From assembly GCA_002205965.3 (NCBI GenBank), contig NADL03000768.1, positions 221,563 to 285,562 of the forward strand: 64,000 nucleotides of DNA, written 5' to 3'. How positions within the stretch are numbered: position 1 is the first letter of the stretch; the number at the start of each line of letters is the position of its first letter. The notes beneath the pieces are model-generated. The model searched no databases and was not told where the DNA came from. It saw nothing but the letters and a program-made list of their open reading frames with translations. Of the stretch, positions 20,815 to 31,927 are shown in pieces. Position numbers and translations under genes: made by a program. This DNA is from Kappaphycus alvarezii (Eukaryota > Rhodophyta > Florideophyceae > Gigartinales > Solieriaceae).

Positions 20815-21323
20815 TGTGGGGGTTTGCGCACACAAGAGGTAATCGATGGTTGAACTGATGGTTGAAGCTTCCGGTGAACAGACCGGAGCTTCTGACCATG
20901 GTTTATATAGAGAAGCATTCAACGAGAGTGACAATGAATGGTAAGCAAACAATACTAAATTCAAAGGTATTCTAGAACAACAGGCCTAGGGGCGTAATAC
21001 TACAAGGATTTGAGAGTTCACCTAGTATATTGCGGTGAGACTGACAATATTGCCCATCATGGCAGAGTTCCATTGATCCACTTGGCGAGACAGCACAAAG
21101 CACTTGGTGATTGGTCTTGCCTGGAAAGTATCTAGGAGTACGCCAGGTATCCATAATGGCTTCGTCTGATGGGTCTGTGGTATTGCGTTGCGTTGGTGCC
21201 AGATTACAGTACATTAGTTGCGCTGATGTCTCCTTACAGTGCTTATGTTGCACTGGTGCCTCTCTACGGTGCTCATGCCGTTTGAGGGCTACTAGCGGGA
21301 TACTACTGGGCATATTCGTCACA
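20815..21323 (-). repeat. E2 5' LTR with promoter
   Basis: 509 bp; the TATA box on the coding strand is the complement of 20902-20909 (TATATAAA). The R-U5 segment between it and the LTR end is short, about 90 nt. U3 holds a 24-27 bp near-repeat of the type TGCGTTGGTGCCAG / TGCGCTGATGTCTCC / TGCACTGGTGCCTC at 21188-21270. Confidence 0.96.
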
Positions 21324-21328
21324 GAACC
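21324..21328. repeat. Target-site duplication GAACC, right
   Basis: It matches 12747-12751 exactly. Confidence 0.93.
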
Positions 21329-21900
21329 GGTAACATGTTGCAACCCATTGCAAGCGTCATGCTTGCAAAGCTACAGAAGTGCAGGCACAATATCCTCTCA
21401 AGACTCGCGAATCTGGCGAAGATCCTAGACCCGCGATTTGAAATTGATGTCTTAGTGGACGATCATGTGCTTAGGCAGCATGTTTTGCAGCATAGAAGCA
21501 CAAGTAGTGAAGGGAATCTTGTCTCTGGCTCTGAAGTAGGGCAACCTGCTGAGCGTCCGGTTTCTAGTACCCGTCCATTCAAGTCCCTAATGAATCTAGT
21601 TCTGGAACAAGGCCGGGGGCCAAGTGGCGGTCCCTTCGATGAGATTGCACGATTTTTGTCCGCAACTACAACTGGAGACCGTCACATCGATGTTCTGCAG
21701 TGGTGACAAACTAATGAGAAAAGGTTTCCAAACATTGCTCAACTTGAAATGGACATATTGGCAATACAAGCAACGTCAGTGCCTAGTGAATCTGTATTTT
21801 CAGAAGCTGTAAGTATCGTTTCTGCAAGGAGGGGTAGCTTATTGGACGAATCCATCACTATATCTATTTTACTTCGATCGTTTTATCGCTTTTTGAAGTG
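21329..21900 (+). pseudogene. hAT transposase, C-terminal part
   Basis: This continues the hAT gene broken at 12751. It has MLAKLQKCRHNILSRLANLA and KILDPRFEI, typical of the region before the dimerisation domain. Then comes IDVLQW-stop-QTNEKRFPNI, where TGA replaces the second Trp of the WW motif, and the hATC signature TSVPSESVFSEAVSIVSARR ending near LLRSFYRFLK (21899). One nonsense mutation plus the breaks in the N-terminal half make it inactive. Confidence 0.85.
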
Positions 21901-23124
21901 ATGTGAGGAACCCATAGGGCTCTTGTGGTTGATTTGCTATGTTTCATTAAATTATTGTTTTATCCTTGAATATTAACACCTCAACTCCCATATTGATCAT
22001 CTCATGTAGACCAGGATCAACTTCTACCCCACCCTATCACCTGCGTAGTGCAGATGGGTGATTAAATCAAGATTCATGCAAACACAGACATCCTGTAACA
22101 ATCATAATAGTGCGATTGCCCATGAGGAAGGATCCAAAGTCGCATCTGACTTACGAGGAGGACTAAAAATGTATGGGCTCACTAGAGTCTAGTAGATGAA
22201 TTCAATTAACTAGAATTTTTCTTAACGTACATCGATTCAGGCATTGCAGCACTTCTATGTGGTATGAAAATCCCAATTATGTACCGCCCTAGCTAAGGAT
22301 CTACGTTTTTCGTTTTGGGAGATAAATTGTTCTGTGTTTGTTGGACTTCTAGCCTTTCTGGCAGGATAAAGAATATTTGGAAAAGCACTGCGACAGATTG
22401 GCGGGCGTTGTGGAGAAAAATGAAGATTTATCGGTCACCATGTCGAAAACGTTTTATGGTGATACGCAGTTTTTCTCAAAGCCGCCGTTGCTTGTAAAGT
22501 TTCATAATAGTCAAACTGTCATGAAAGAACTCTTTCCTGAGTTTAGAGAATGTAAGGATCTTTATTTTAACATCATGCGCGAAATAGAACCCGATAATAG
22601 CAAAATAAAGCGTTGAAAGAGTAGCACTACTGCAGAAAGAAAATGATCGATGCTCCGCCGAGAGAGATCCCGCTGTGGGTTTTTTTAGTGCTTACTGAGT
22701 ACTTGAATGGGCTAAGTAACGTACAAACGAATACAACTTCTCAGATGAAGTACTCTTGCCCAAAAAGTGAAAAGAGAAGACGATGGAGGCATAAATGGTA
22801 TATGCCACCCTATTTACAGGGATTTGATTTGGATCTTGCAGACCTACGTGCCCCGCTGCATGTCATAAAGATATAAAATTTGGGATGGAGAGAAGGATAT
22901 CGAACTCTATGACTGGAAAGTAAAAACAATGGCGAAACATTGAATAAGATGTTTACCAAATTCAAAACTGAATACCAGGCAGCAGTAAATAAAAGCCAAT
23001 AGGGACTGAAGGCGCTAGTGAAGGAGAAAACATCACATAATAACTGCGAATAAAACTGTTAAATTAAAAAAATGAGAAGTATAGTGAAGAACATACTTTA
23101 GGGGAAATACAAAGGCTTAGTTAG
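21901..23124 (+). other. Unassigned stretch with short uncharacterised ORFs
   Basis: The longest frame is 22377-22616 (79 codons, MEKHCDRLAGVVEKNEDLSV; mixed Lys, Glu and aromatic residues). It is followed after one stop by 22643-22876 (PPREIPLWVFLVLTEYLNGL and a basic C-terminus). The two could be parts of one broken gene, since 22616 and 22643 are close. I recognise no family. The rest is AT-rich with no other signal. Confidence 0.35.
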
Positions 23125-23392
23125 TGGAATGATTGGAAAATTATGGGTGAATATGATAAGGGGGGCTTCGACGTGGCTGTGATCCACAACTGGAAGCAAG
23201 TCACGCTGTCACGTCTGCATCTCGGTTGCATTTGATTTCCCCTGTGTTGTAAGCCACTCCAGATAGGGCCACGTTGGCAGCTTACCGTTGCTCAAGGCCT
23301 TGGGGTGCGATCAGAACCCGTCGAAGAGGTCTATATAACCGACAACTTGGAAACCTTAGCCACAACTTCTGGTCCCTTAAGTCGTCGCTTTT
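23125..23392 (+). repeat. DIRS-1 repeat A1 with promoter
   Basis: 268 bp, nearly identical to 27350-27616 (one base deleted in GAACCCGTCG, one substitution near the end). It begins TGGAATGATTGG. TATA box CTATATAA at 23331-23338. DIRS-2 repeats begin with the same GATTGGAAAATTATGGGTGA and share AAGTCACGCTGTCACG. Confidence 0.93.
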
Positions 23393-23463
23393 TCTCATTT
23401 TTCGAACCAGCTCCAGACGAATCACCGTACAGGCCGACATTCACACAACGCAACACCCTTACC

Positions 23464-24207
23464 ATGTCTAATGCGAATCCTTCTCTGCTGCATCAACCGG
23501 TTCCCGTAGCGGTGCCCTTGAAAACAAGTTTTCAACCCTCGAGAATCATTTCTCTGAAGTCGTCAATTTGCTCAAGGGAGGTGCCGGTCCTTCCGCCCAA
23601 GCCGCTCCCGCCGCTGGGCCCTCCGCTACCGCAGATCCGCCGTCGGATCCCGCCGATCAAGCCACGGCCTCCGCCGAGGCCTTCGAGGTTGGGCAACTGC
23701 AGTTTTCACTGCCGCCCCCGAGTGCCGAGCAGGTGGGCGAAACCTTCGCTACTCAGCGAATATACGCCTCTACCGATAAGCTCAACAAGTTCGAGAAACT
23801 TCTTACCGTCGCTCCGTTTCCCGCAAAAAGGTTCATTCCTGAACCTGAAGGTCTGTTTGGGCGCATCAAGACAGCCGGACCAAAGGGACGAGTGGGAAGC
23901 CGAAGTCCTCTGGAACGTGGGCAAAAACTGTGAAAACGCCCTCGCCAGTGCCCATCGAGTCACCGAAGCCCTGGCTGCTAGGGACGTCCAAGCTGCTACC
24001 AAGGCCTTCGCTGTTCTACACCACTTTCTTGAAGCTCTCTATTCCAGGGTATTGGAACGAGTTGATTTCTTCACCGACTCTTTGGAATCCGGTAAATCAA
24101 AGGCTTTTCTTCTCAAGAAGTACCTCAGAGGAGACGACTTCCCCTACGCGTCCGACTTGTACCGATCTACCAAGCAGAATTTTGCCGAGCTCCTTTCGCA
24201 AGCTTAA
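23464..24207 (+). pseudogene. DIRS-1 gag-like protein (frameshifted)
   Basis: The start ATG at 23464 is in the frame that ends in the conserved C-terminal part (EWEAEVLWNVGKNCENALAS, then RVLERVDFFTDSLESGKS and YLRGDDFPYASDLYRS). The middle (23568-23933) is in another frame and holds LNKFEKLLTVAPFPAKRFIP. A TAA at 24205 replaces the Tyr of the DIRS-2 sequence SQAYAKEFNKQ, and reading continues for another 30 codons. No enzyme domain is seen; it corresponds in position to the DIRS ORF1/Gag. Confidence 0.75.
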
Positions 24208-24329
24208 GCGAAGGAGTTCAACAAGCAAAAAGCCGCCGGGAATCGCAGCCCTCCGAAGGGACCTGGAAAGAACCAGCCTGGTCCGGCCGACAAGCCTAGT
24301 CGCAAGTGAAGCGGTCATCTCTGCCATCA

Positions 24330-25860
24330 TTTTGTCCTATGTCTCAAGTCCTATGGCGCAACACTCAACGCGCAGCTCCCTTTTGGTCCCAGACCCTTCA
24401 AGCCTCCGAATTACTTTTTCGGGCGCTCCTTTTTGGTGTTTACGAGCGCTCGGTGAATACATCTCTTTAAGACACTTAATTCCGCCTCCCTTAAACCCAT
24501 ATCGATCCCTCCGACCGGGAATTCTTCGACGACGCAATCAAGGGCGCTCTTTGCCGCCGAACGTACGAAGAAATCTTAGCAGCCGATACTCTCCGTCTGA
24601 ACAAGGATGGCTACCCGATATCAAACGAATTAATTGCAGTTACCGGGGAAAAATAGCGGTTGGTTGTAAACCTTTCCCCCCAGTCTACGTTATTTCGAGA
24701 CATGCCTGTCAAAATGGAAACCCTGGAAGGGTTCGATCTGAATCTCAAGCGTTCGGACTCCCTTTTCTCGTTCGATATCGCGAAGGGCTACCACCATTTT
24801 CGACTACATCCCGATATTCGCAACTGGTTTATTTCCAGGGTGGACAACCGATACTTCCGCTGTATCGCCCTCCCTTTTGGATGGAAGCTTTCGCCGGCAT
24901 ATTTTATCAAACTAATGAAACCCTTCGTCCGCTTCGTCAGAAATCGCCTTCGTCTGCGTATGCACCCGTATATGGACGAATTTCTGGTCGCAGTTCGCCG
25001 ACACTCTCGTCTTCACGAGGCTAGCGGCCATATCGACCGTCCCTTGAAGGCTTAAGGACTGCAACGCAAGGAAGACAAGGGAAATTGGGCCGGAACGCAG
25101 TGTGTCGAAAACCTCGGTTTTACTATCGACACCACTCGTATGATGTTTGGAATAACCGCAAAGCGAATGGAATAACTCAACGGCATTTCGCATCAGTTGC
25201 TCTGCAAAGCACGTCGGAACCGCCGCCTGGTCAACGTCCGACTGTTACGCCACTTCGAGGGAGTGGCAATATCATGCTACCTGGCCATGCCACTCGCACG
25301 GTTATACACCCGATCCATCCACGATTCGCTCAAGCTGAACACATCTAACTCAGGGAAACGGGTGAAACTACTTCACTCAGCGATTCGGAACCTCCAACAC
25401 TGGCGCGATATAGCTCACAGTCCGCCAGAGAGGCCCGTGTCGACCCCATCCCCTACGCTGGAGCTCCACTCGGCCGCATCGACGACCATCGGTCAAGGGG
25501 AACCTTGGGCTCCAATTTGCAACCGGCGGCCCAAGGAACGTGGGAAGCTCGTGGATTATGGGATCCTCTTCTTCGCAACAAGCCAATAAAATTCTTAGAG
25601 CTCCGCGCCGTGAAGGACAACATCCGGTCGCTCGCCAACATGCTCAGATCAGGGACTCACCTCAGAGTATGGGAGGACAACCAAACAGTCGTGAAACCCT
25701 CAATGCTATGACAACCAAGTCCCGACCACTCATGAAAGAACTCCGCGTGTTACACTGCTTTTTACAGAAGCTGGGAATCTCCATAGAGGCACGTTATCTC
25801 CCGTCAGCAGTCAATCAATTCGCAGATCGGTTGTCACGACGACACACCCTCGACGACTAG
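24330..25860 (+). pseudogene. DIRS-1 reverse transcriptase and RNase H
   Basis: The RT frame 24660-25055 has DIRS-type signatures: FSFDIAKGYHHFRLHPDIRN (motif A), RCIALPFGWKLSPAYFIKLM, and the active site HPYMDEFLVAV, where the second Asp of YMDD is Glu, so catalysis would be lost. The upstream part (24335-24660) has several stops. RNase H is in 25510-25860 (TWEARGLWDP, LRVWEDNQTVV, RYLPSAVNQFADRLSR), in two frames. Confidence 0.88.
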
Positions 25861-26047
25861 AGGATCAATCAGGAGACACTCCAACCGCTGCGGGAATCAT
25901 ATCGTCCGACTATCGACCGATTAGCCGACAGCAGTAACAAAGTCTGCGCCAAGTTCAACAGCAAATTAATGTCCTGGCTCCCTGGGGATCAACGCGCTAC
26001 AACAAGACTGGCGTTCATAGCTCAATTTTTGTAATCCTCCTCTCAAG

Positions 26048-27300
26048 TTGATTCCACTCGTCGTGAACAAGATCTGCTACGAACAGGCGAAAGGAATGCT
26101 GGTCAAGCCTTGCTGGGCCGCTCAGCAATGGTACACGAAATTGCTCCGTTTGGCTCGTCCGCACGTTTTCGCCGCAGAATATCTGTACCTCCCGCCAATT
26201 TGGGCCCCGAATACAATGCTCGCTCCTCCGTGGAAATTGGCTATCTGAAAAATCTAGCAGAAGAAGCCCGGACGCTACCTCTGGCCGTCACGCTACAACA
26301 GTCGGTGCTTACAGTATCTGGGGCTAGAACGACTACTGGGGGTACTACGATGGCTCGTCTTATACCGAAAGCGAGAGTACCGAACACGTGGAGATCAAAT
26401 AAAATTTTGCGGAATAAATGGCTGGTATTCTGCCCTCGAGATGGTATTGACCCGCTCTCTGGAAATAAAGGCGCTGTCCTTCGGTATCTGGGTTGGCTCT
26501 TCGAGGTAAACAAGATCAGTGCGGGCTCAGTACGCAACTATCTATCGGCTGCCACTACGGCGCATACTCGTATTGGGCGGTCTCTAGCACTCACACCACT
26601 TTTAAAATTGGCTGCGGATGCCTTTCAACAAGGGGACGGAGACCAAAAGTTGCTCTCAGACCCGCTTACAGAGCGGCGTGCTCTGCCGAGCTCAGTTGCT
26701 CGTCGAATCTTCGCTCTCGCACTCGCCTCTCCGGACACTGATCTAGAATTTCTACCTAACGCCTGCGCTGTACTCGCCAGCTACATTTTATTTGAACGTG
26801 GCGAAGCTGGGGTGTCTCTATCGCCGTCCAAAATCACTTTCACTCCGGATTCAATCATCATCGCCATCGCGCTTCGCAAGAATCGTAACCGGGTTGCTCA
26901 TACTCTTGCTTACCGCCGAAATACTCGCTTCTATACTAGCGTGATCGACTTGGTCTGTTGGTATGATACTCTACGCCGCTCTAACCGATCTGGGAGCAAG
27001 TATTATTGGGCTTTACCTGGGACTCGTCTTTCTACTAGCGCAAGAAACATTTCTCTTTGGCTCCAGTTTTGTCCCGCTCGTGCTCAAGTTACACCTCCGC
27101 CTCAAGTCTCTTGGTCCTCGCACTCGCTGCGAATGGGTGCCGCATCGGAATGTGCAGCGATTGGGGTTCAAGAATATCGTATATTAGTATGGGGAGATTG
27201 GTCCGCTGGACACACATTCCCGAGTCCTATCATGATGCTAGGGTGATGCAATGTGATGATTCGCTCTTTTTCTTCGGTCAATTTCTGTTACCTCACACTC
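26048..27300 (+). pseudogene. DIRS-1 tyrosine recombinase
   Basis: The long frame 26110-27246 (378 codons) contains the N-terminal core-binding part (VPNTWRSNKILRNKWLVFCP) and a catalytic part with SYILFERGEAG (first Arg) and WSSHSLRMGAASECAAIGV (His-x-x-Arg). The catalytic Tyr falls in IPESYHDARVMQCDDSLFFF, which is in the next frame because of a one-base shift near 27215. R-H-R-Y are thus all present in the DNA but not in one frame. Such enzymes integrate circular DIRS cDNA without target duplication. Confidence 0.88.
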
Positions 27301-27328
27301 GTTATCACGGAACTCTGGTATATTTGGT

Positions 27329-27616
27329 TTTCTCTATTGTTTAATTCGATGGAATGATTGGAAAATTATGGGTGAATATGATAAGGGGGGCTTCGACGTG
27401 GCTGTGATCCACAACTGGAAGCAAGTCACGCTGTCACGTCTGCATCTCGGTTGCATTTGATTTCCCCTGTGTTGTAAGCCACTCCAGATAGGGCCACGTT
27501 GGCAGCTTACCGTTGCTCAAGGCCTTGGGGTGCGATCAGAACCGTCGAAGAGGTCTATATAACCGACAACTTGGAAACCTTAGCCACAACTTCCGGTCCC
27601 TCAAGTCGTCGCTTGT
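27329..27616 (+). repeat. DIRS-1 repeats B1 and A2
   Basis: B1 is TTTTCTCTATTGTTTAATTCG, immediately followed by A2 (27350-27616), a near-exact copy of A1 including the TATA box at 27555-27562. B2, TTTCTCTCTATTGTTTAATT, is at 28372-28391. Confidence 0.88.
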
Positions 27617-28395
27617 TCTCCGCCTCCCACCCTCCATTCGTCCTTCATGACCCAATCACAAGCCGTCAATTGTTCTTGATTTATGATGATTTTATTTTAT
27701 GATTCTTTACTTATTATGGATTTTTTTTTTCAAGTCTCACCCAAACGCAGCAACCGGTGGAAGTGTTGATTTGGTTCTGGTCAGAGGATCAACGCGCATA
27801 TTGGTCACGGGCGTATGATCGCGCTACTCTCCTTACAACGCTTGCGAAGCGAACACACCAAATCTAAAGAGTTTACCCAAGCGTACGCATGATGGAACGA
27901 ATGGAGCCGGACAAGGATTTCAGCGTCTGGGGAGACACGTCGATCACCTCATCCAATTCCACCATTACATTACTCCCGGCCCATTATCCTCGGTCCTGGC
28001 AACTCACCCGCATTTTCGCTAGAACATCCTCTTCCCTTCGTGTGCCTCCCCAGGCCGGCCATTGCTGGCAGCGTACGTCCACTCAAGATAAGTAAGGTTA
28101 GCACCAAACGGAAGCTCTCACACTACACCCCATTGAGATACCATCCCCGGAAGAAGCGCCCGCGCCCAAAGCCGCTGTACAGCAGCATCCGAGGATTCGA
28201 TTGATCAAGCATTTTTAACCCTGCTATTACCAAATCTGTCTCGAGCAAACGTCGAACACAAAGGTTCAAATCAGTCCCAACTATAAGTACGCATTACAGC
28301 TGATTGCTGTAATGCGTACTTATTTAGTTATCCCTGTTGCTGTTAGCTACTTGCTTTCATAAAGTGTTTGTGTTTCTCTCTATTGTTTAATTAAC
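27617..28395 (+). repeat. DIRS-1 outer segment with hairpin and B2
   Basis: This has only short, uncharacterised frames (for example 27889-28095). It contains an 18-bp perfect hairpin at 28283-28323 (loop TGATT) and ends with B2 (28372-28395). It is considered part of the element because it lies between A2 and B2. Confidence 0.55.
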
Positions 28396-29469
28396 TACAG
28401 AAAAACTGAATTTGTGGGCTACATTGGTAGTTTGCAGGACGGTTGGGGTGTTTTGCATGAATTTAAGCACGGCAGGGAATGTAGACAATCGAATCGGCAA
28501 AATATGGAGTTAAAATGATTACAAAGGTAGATAGAGGCGAGCCGGTCGTGGGAACGAAAGCTGAACGGGAAATTGCAAATTTACTCATCATGGTCTGCTT
28601 ATGTGCACTTGTGGTTAGTTATTCAGCTTGGAGAGCTCCGTGTTAAAATGGCATGGTGAAGAAACAAGCTAACGGAATACGAACGAGGACGAACGGCAGT
28701 ATTTCGGTTGAGGACATACGAGGGAGCCGTTTCGGGAGGTGAAAAAGAAGAGGGAGAGTGGCATAAAAGGAGGGGTGGGGGAACGCCTGTAATGAAAAAG
28801 AGTATCAACTACAGTTGTGTTGCTAGAACCGGCTATGCTGAGAAAACAAAAGGCGGGGGCTTGGTGAGGGGAGTTAGAGGAAGGAGTCAGGACGCAGACA
28901 TGATGGGTATCTATAGGGAGTGCGATAAGTGGGAAGCGGAAAGCCAGATGGGAGTAGGTGCTCAAGACTTCTTGACAATGTGCCCCAGCAAGTGGGGAAG
29001 AGGAAGAGCGTGAAGTTTAAGATCACTGTAAGATTTTGTGGAAAGTTTGCAAAGTTTGCATACCCCGTACATTATTCCAGATATCATGAAATGTTACGCG
29101 TATGTACTGCGTAGCAAGGTTCGGTCTTGTAGTAAGTGGGGCATGGTTCGTTCCAGTTTACACTTCGAGCCATAAAGTCCGGTCTTTCTTAGGAATCAAG
29201 TTGTTCAACTCGGTCCTTGCAATTTGTCGCTTTACTCTGTCCGGTCCGCTGCTGTGTGGAAAATAGAAGGTTTAGTCTCAATTTTTCTGAAATTTATGCA
29301 GTTCAGCCCAGTAGGGGCCTTTTTTATCATACCGGACTGTTACCGGACCGTGAACAGGTCTAGTGGGGTGTTCAAGACTTTGCATGTTGCACCTGGCTTG
29401 TACGCCTTTTATAATACGTGAAGTAAAGATGATTATATACTGTATGTTGCAACTGCATATGTCTGTGGT
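28396..29469. other. Spacer between the two convergent DIRS elements
   Basis: No recognisable gene. The frame 28708-29013 is low-complexity Gly/Arg/Glu and looks accidental. A stretch at 29363-29400 (GTGGGGTGTTCAAGACTTTG and TGCATGTTGCACCT) recurs at 57752-57785, a dispersed repeat. Confidence 0.5.
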
Positions 29470-29486
29470 GAATTAAACATTGAGAA
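29470..29486 (-). repeat. DIRS-2 repeat B2
   Basis: GAATTAAACATTGAGAA is identical to B1 at 30430-30446. It is also the inverted counterpart of the DIRS-1 B2: around it, 29470-29505 is complementary to 28361-28395 (TAAAGTGTTTGTGTTTCTC shared). Confidence 0.8.
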
Positions 29487-30122
29487 ACACAAACACTTTA
29501 ATCAAACTATAATATCTATCGAGCACCACAATCTGTCTATTCCACATGGTGTACTAATAGTACCCCGCGTTCCCGTCGCGTACACCGTCAGTAGCTATTC
29601 CCAGGTAACTGGTTGAGTGGCGAAGCCAAGAGGGTCCTTATTAGGAAACAGACGACATTCATGTGTTGGTTGAGCGGGTAACACCCGCATGTTTTGATGA
29701 GGTGTCGTCATTGGTCACGGGTTGTCAGAGTGTCTGAGGTACCGGCTTCTTTCGGGGAGTCGGCCTCCGGAAGTGCTCGCGCGCTTTCGGAGTTACTTGT
29801 CGCGGACCATTCGGTCCGTCCCTGTAACATGAAATTAATGCTTAAGCCTTCTCGTGGCAATTTCGTTCAGGGAACCGTGACGCGGTTGACAGCTAATTAA
29901 GCAAACCTCGAAATAGACTTCTTCTGTCTTGCGAAAGAGCGAACAAACCATGTTGGAGTGACGATTGTGTGGTGCATCCATGCAAAATGTCATATCAAAG
30001 AGAGAGAAAACACAAATCAAAGAGAAGAGAACCTTATATCAAAGAAAGGAGATAAAACAAAGCGAAAAAAGGACGGCTTTTGATTGGGCCATTGTGAGGT
30101 AGAAATGGAGAGCGGGAGGCGG

Positions 30123-30446
30123 GAGAACAAGCGACGACTTGGGGAGCAGAGACAGCAGCGATGACGACCAAAGTCGAAGGTTATATAGCCCTGTTGAACC
30201 GGTTTTGATCGTACTACAAGTCATCCTTGCGCAAGGGTAGGTCAACGGTAAGTCGTCCACGTTGCGTTTTGGAGTGCAACGGTAAGTCGTCCACGTTGCC
30301 TTCGCTTGGAGTGCTTACAGTCCGGCAGGCGGATGCAGCCGTGACAGCGTGACTTGCTGAGAGTTGTAGATCAAAGCCACGTCCAACCCCCCTTATCATA
30401 TTCACCCATAATTTTCCAATCATACCACCGAATTAAACATTGAGAA
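30123..30446 (-). repeat. DIRS-2 repeats A2 and B1
   Basis: A2 (30123-30429) is nearly identical to A1 at 34391-34698. It contains a TATATA box (GGTTATATAGCCC, about 30179-30191) and two tandem copies of a roughly 38-bp unit with CAACGGTAAGTCGTCCACGT (30242-30300). B1 follows (30430-30446). Confidence 0.9.
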
Positions 30447-30481
30447 TTCCAAATGACGGAGTAATTTTGTCGAGAGTGAGA

Positions 30482-31836
30482 TCACAACTGGTGACCGAAG
30501 AAAAACAACGAATCATCGCACAATTGCACACGACCATCCAGGTAGGACTCGCGAAATGTGCGGCCAGCAGACCAGTCACCCCAAATTAGAATGCGATATT
30601 CCTGCACCCCAATGGCTGCGCATTCCGAAGCAGCACCCATGCGAAGCGAGTGCGACGACCACGAGACCTGCGGCGGCGGCGTTACGTTGATGCGTGCGAG
30701 AACCGAGCGAATCCAAACAGTCATGGTGCGCGCGCTAGTAGACAAGCGAGTTCCAGGAAGGGCCCAGTAATACTGCGAGCGTGAACCATTATTGCGGCGA
30801 AGGCGATCATACTTGCAAACCAAATCAATAACGCTATCGGAATACGTAGGGTTGCGACGGTAAGAGAGCGTATGTGCCACCCTTTGGCGATTTTTCCGAA
30901 GAGCGATTGCGAGATCGATAGCGTTCGGCGAGACAGCAATGTTGGCCACCTTGAGAGATACCCCGCTTCACCCCTTTCGAAGAACACGTAGCTGACCAGA
31001 ATTGCGCAAGAGTTCCGTAGAAATTCCAAGTCGGAGGCTGCGGCAGCCATTCCTGCGGTGAAAATTAACCTAGCAACCGAGCTGGGTAGGGCTCTACGTT
31101 CCGTAGCGCGGTCCGGATCAGCGAGAATCTTGCGTTCCAAATCGCTTTGCTGGAAAGCATCAATAGCGAGTTAGACCAATGGGGTAATTGACAGCGCGCG
31201 ACCGATGCGCGTGTGAGCCGTTGTTACCGCGGACAGGTAATTGCGCAGCGAACCAGCACTGACTCGAGCCTCATCGAAGAGCCATCCAATGTAGCGTAAA
31301 AGGCAGCTTTCTGATCCGTCGAAGGGATCAATTCCATCTTCAGCGCAGAATTTCGCCAATTTCTTCCATAAAACTTCATTTGAACGCCAAGTGTTCGGCG
31401 CACGTGCTTTTGGCATGAGACGAGCGATCGTGGTACCACCTGCAGTGTTATCAAACCCAGCGGCCGCGAGGACTGACTGCTGTAGCGTGACTGCTAACGG
31501 AAGAGTGGCGGCTTGCTGTGCCAGATCTTCCAAACGCTGATTTTCCACGGGGGAGCGGGCATTTGCGGAGGAGCCCAGAGAGGCGGTAGGTAGAGCTGAC
31601 TGGCGTCGAACACGCGCGGTCGAGCCAACGGGAGCAGGCGAGAGAACCACGATTGGGCGGGCCAGTGAGGCGTGACCAGAATCCCTGACGCGCGCTCTTT
31701 GAGTATTTTCTCCACTACGAGCGGTATCAACTTGAGCGGAGGATTCCAGAAATTGATATCGTGACGCCAATCCTGAGACAGAGCGTCGATGCCTTGGGAG
31801 CCAGGGGATGCAAATTCGCTGTTGAACTCCTTGCAA
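30482..31836 (-). pseudogene. DIRS-2 tyrosine recombinase (frameshifted)
   Basis: Three frames: 31836-31171 (core-binding part, KARAPNTWRSNEVLWKKLAK), 31140-30721 (SYVFFERGEAG with the first catalytic Arg) and 30949-30482 (WSSHSLRMGAASECAAIGV with H-x-x-R, then TFRESYLDGRVQLCDDSLFF holding the Tyr). All four catalytic residues are present. A stop at 31171 and a frameshift near 30950 break the protein. Confidence 0.88.
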
Positions 31837-31927
31837 ATGCGGTTGGTATTGCCCGCGAACCTGTCGATGGTTGGAGGGAAGGAGGAGAGGAGAGGAGAGA
31901 GGGGAAGAATGTTGATTCGCCAGTCGT

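Larger units (their letters stand above)
12752..21323 (-). mobile_element. Ty3/gypsy chromovirus E2 with ORF0, complete with both LTRs
   Basis: The LTR pair 12752-13258 and 20815-21323 is nearly identical (about four differences in 508 bp). The element is flanked by the 5-bp duplication GAACC at 12747-12751 and 21324-21328, so its ends are certain. Order on the coding strand: 5' LTR, primer-binding site, leader intron, ORF0, conserved block with tRNA-like module, a LINE insertion, gag, pol with chromodomain, polypurine tract, 3' LTR. Without the LINE it is about 6.7 kb, the same plan as E1. It was inserted inside a hAT transposon. Despite the young LTRs, gag-pol is heavily frameshifted. Confidence 0.96.
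23125..28395 (+). mobile_element. DIRS/PAT-like tyrosine-recombinase retrotransposon 1
   Basis: The element has gag, RT/RNase H and tyrosine recombinase on the plus strand. It is bordered by split direct repeats: A1 (23125-23392) before the genes and A2 (27350-27616) after them. A short B1 sits just before A2 (27329-27349) and B2 further out (28372-28395). This A1-genes-B1-A2-B2 order is that of PAT/Ngaro-type members of the DIRS order. Genes are degraded by several stops and frameshifts. It points toward DIRS element 2. Confidence 0.88.

Noticed and set aside
28708..29013. Gene in the spacer between the DIRS elements
   Set aside because: Low-complexity Gly/Glu/Arg frame with no motif, and an equal-quality Ser/Pro frame on the opposite strand.
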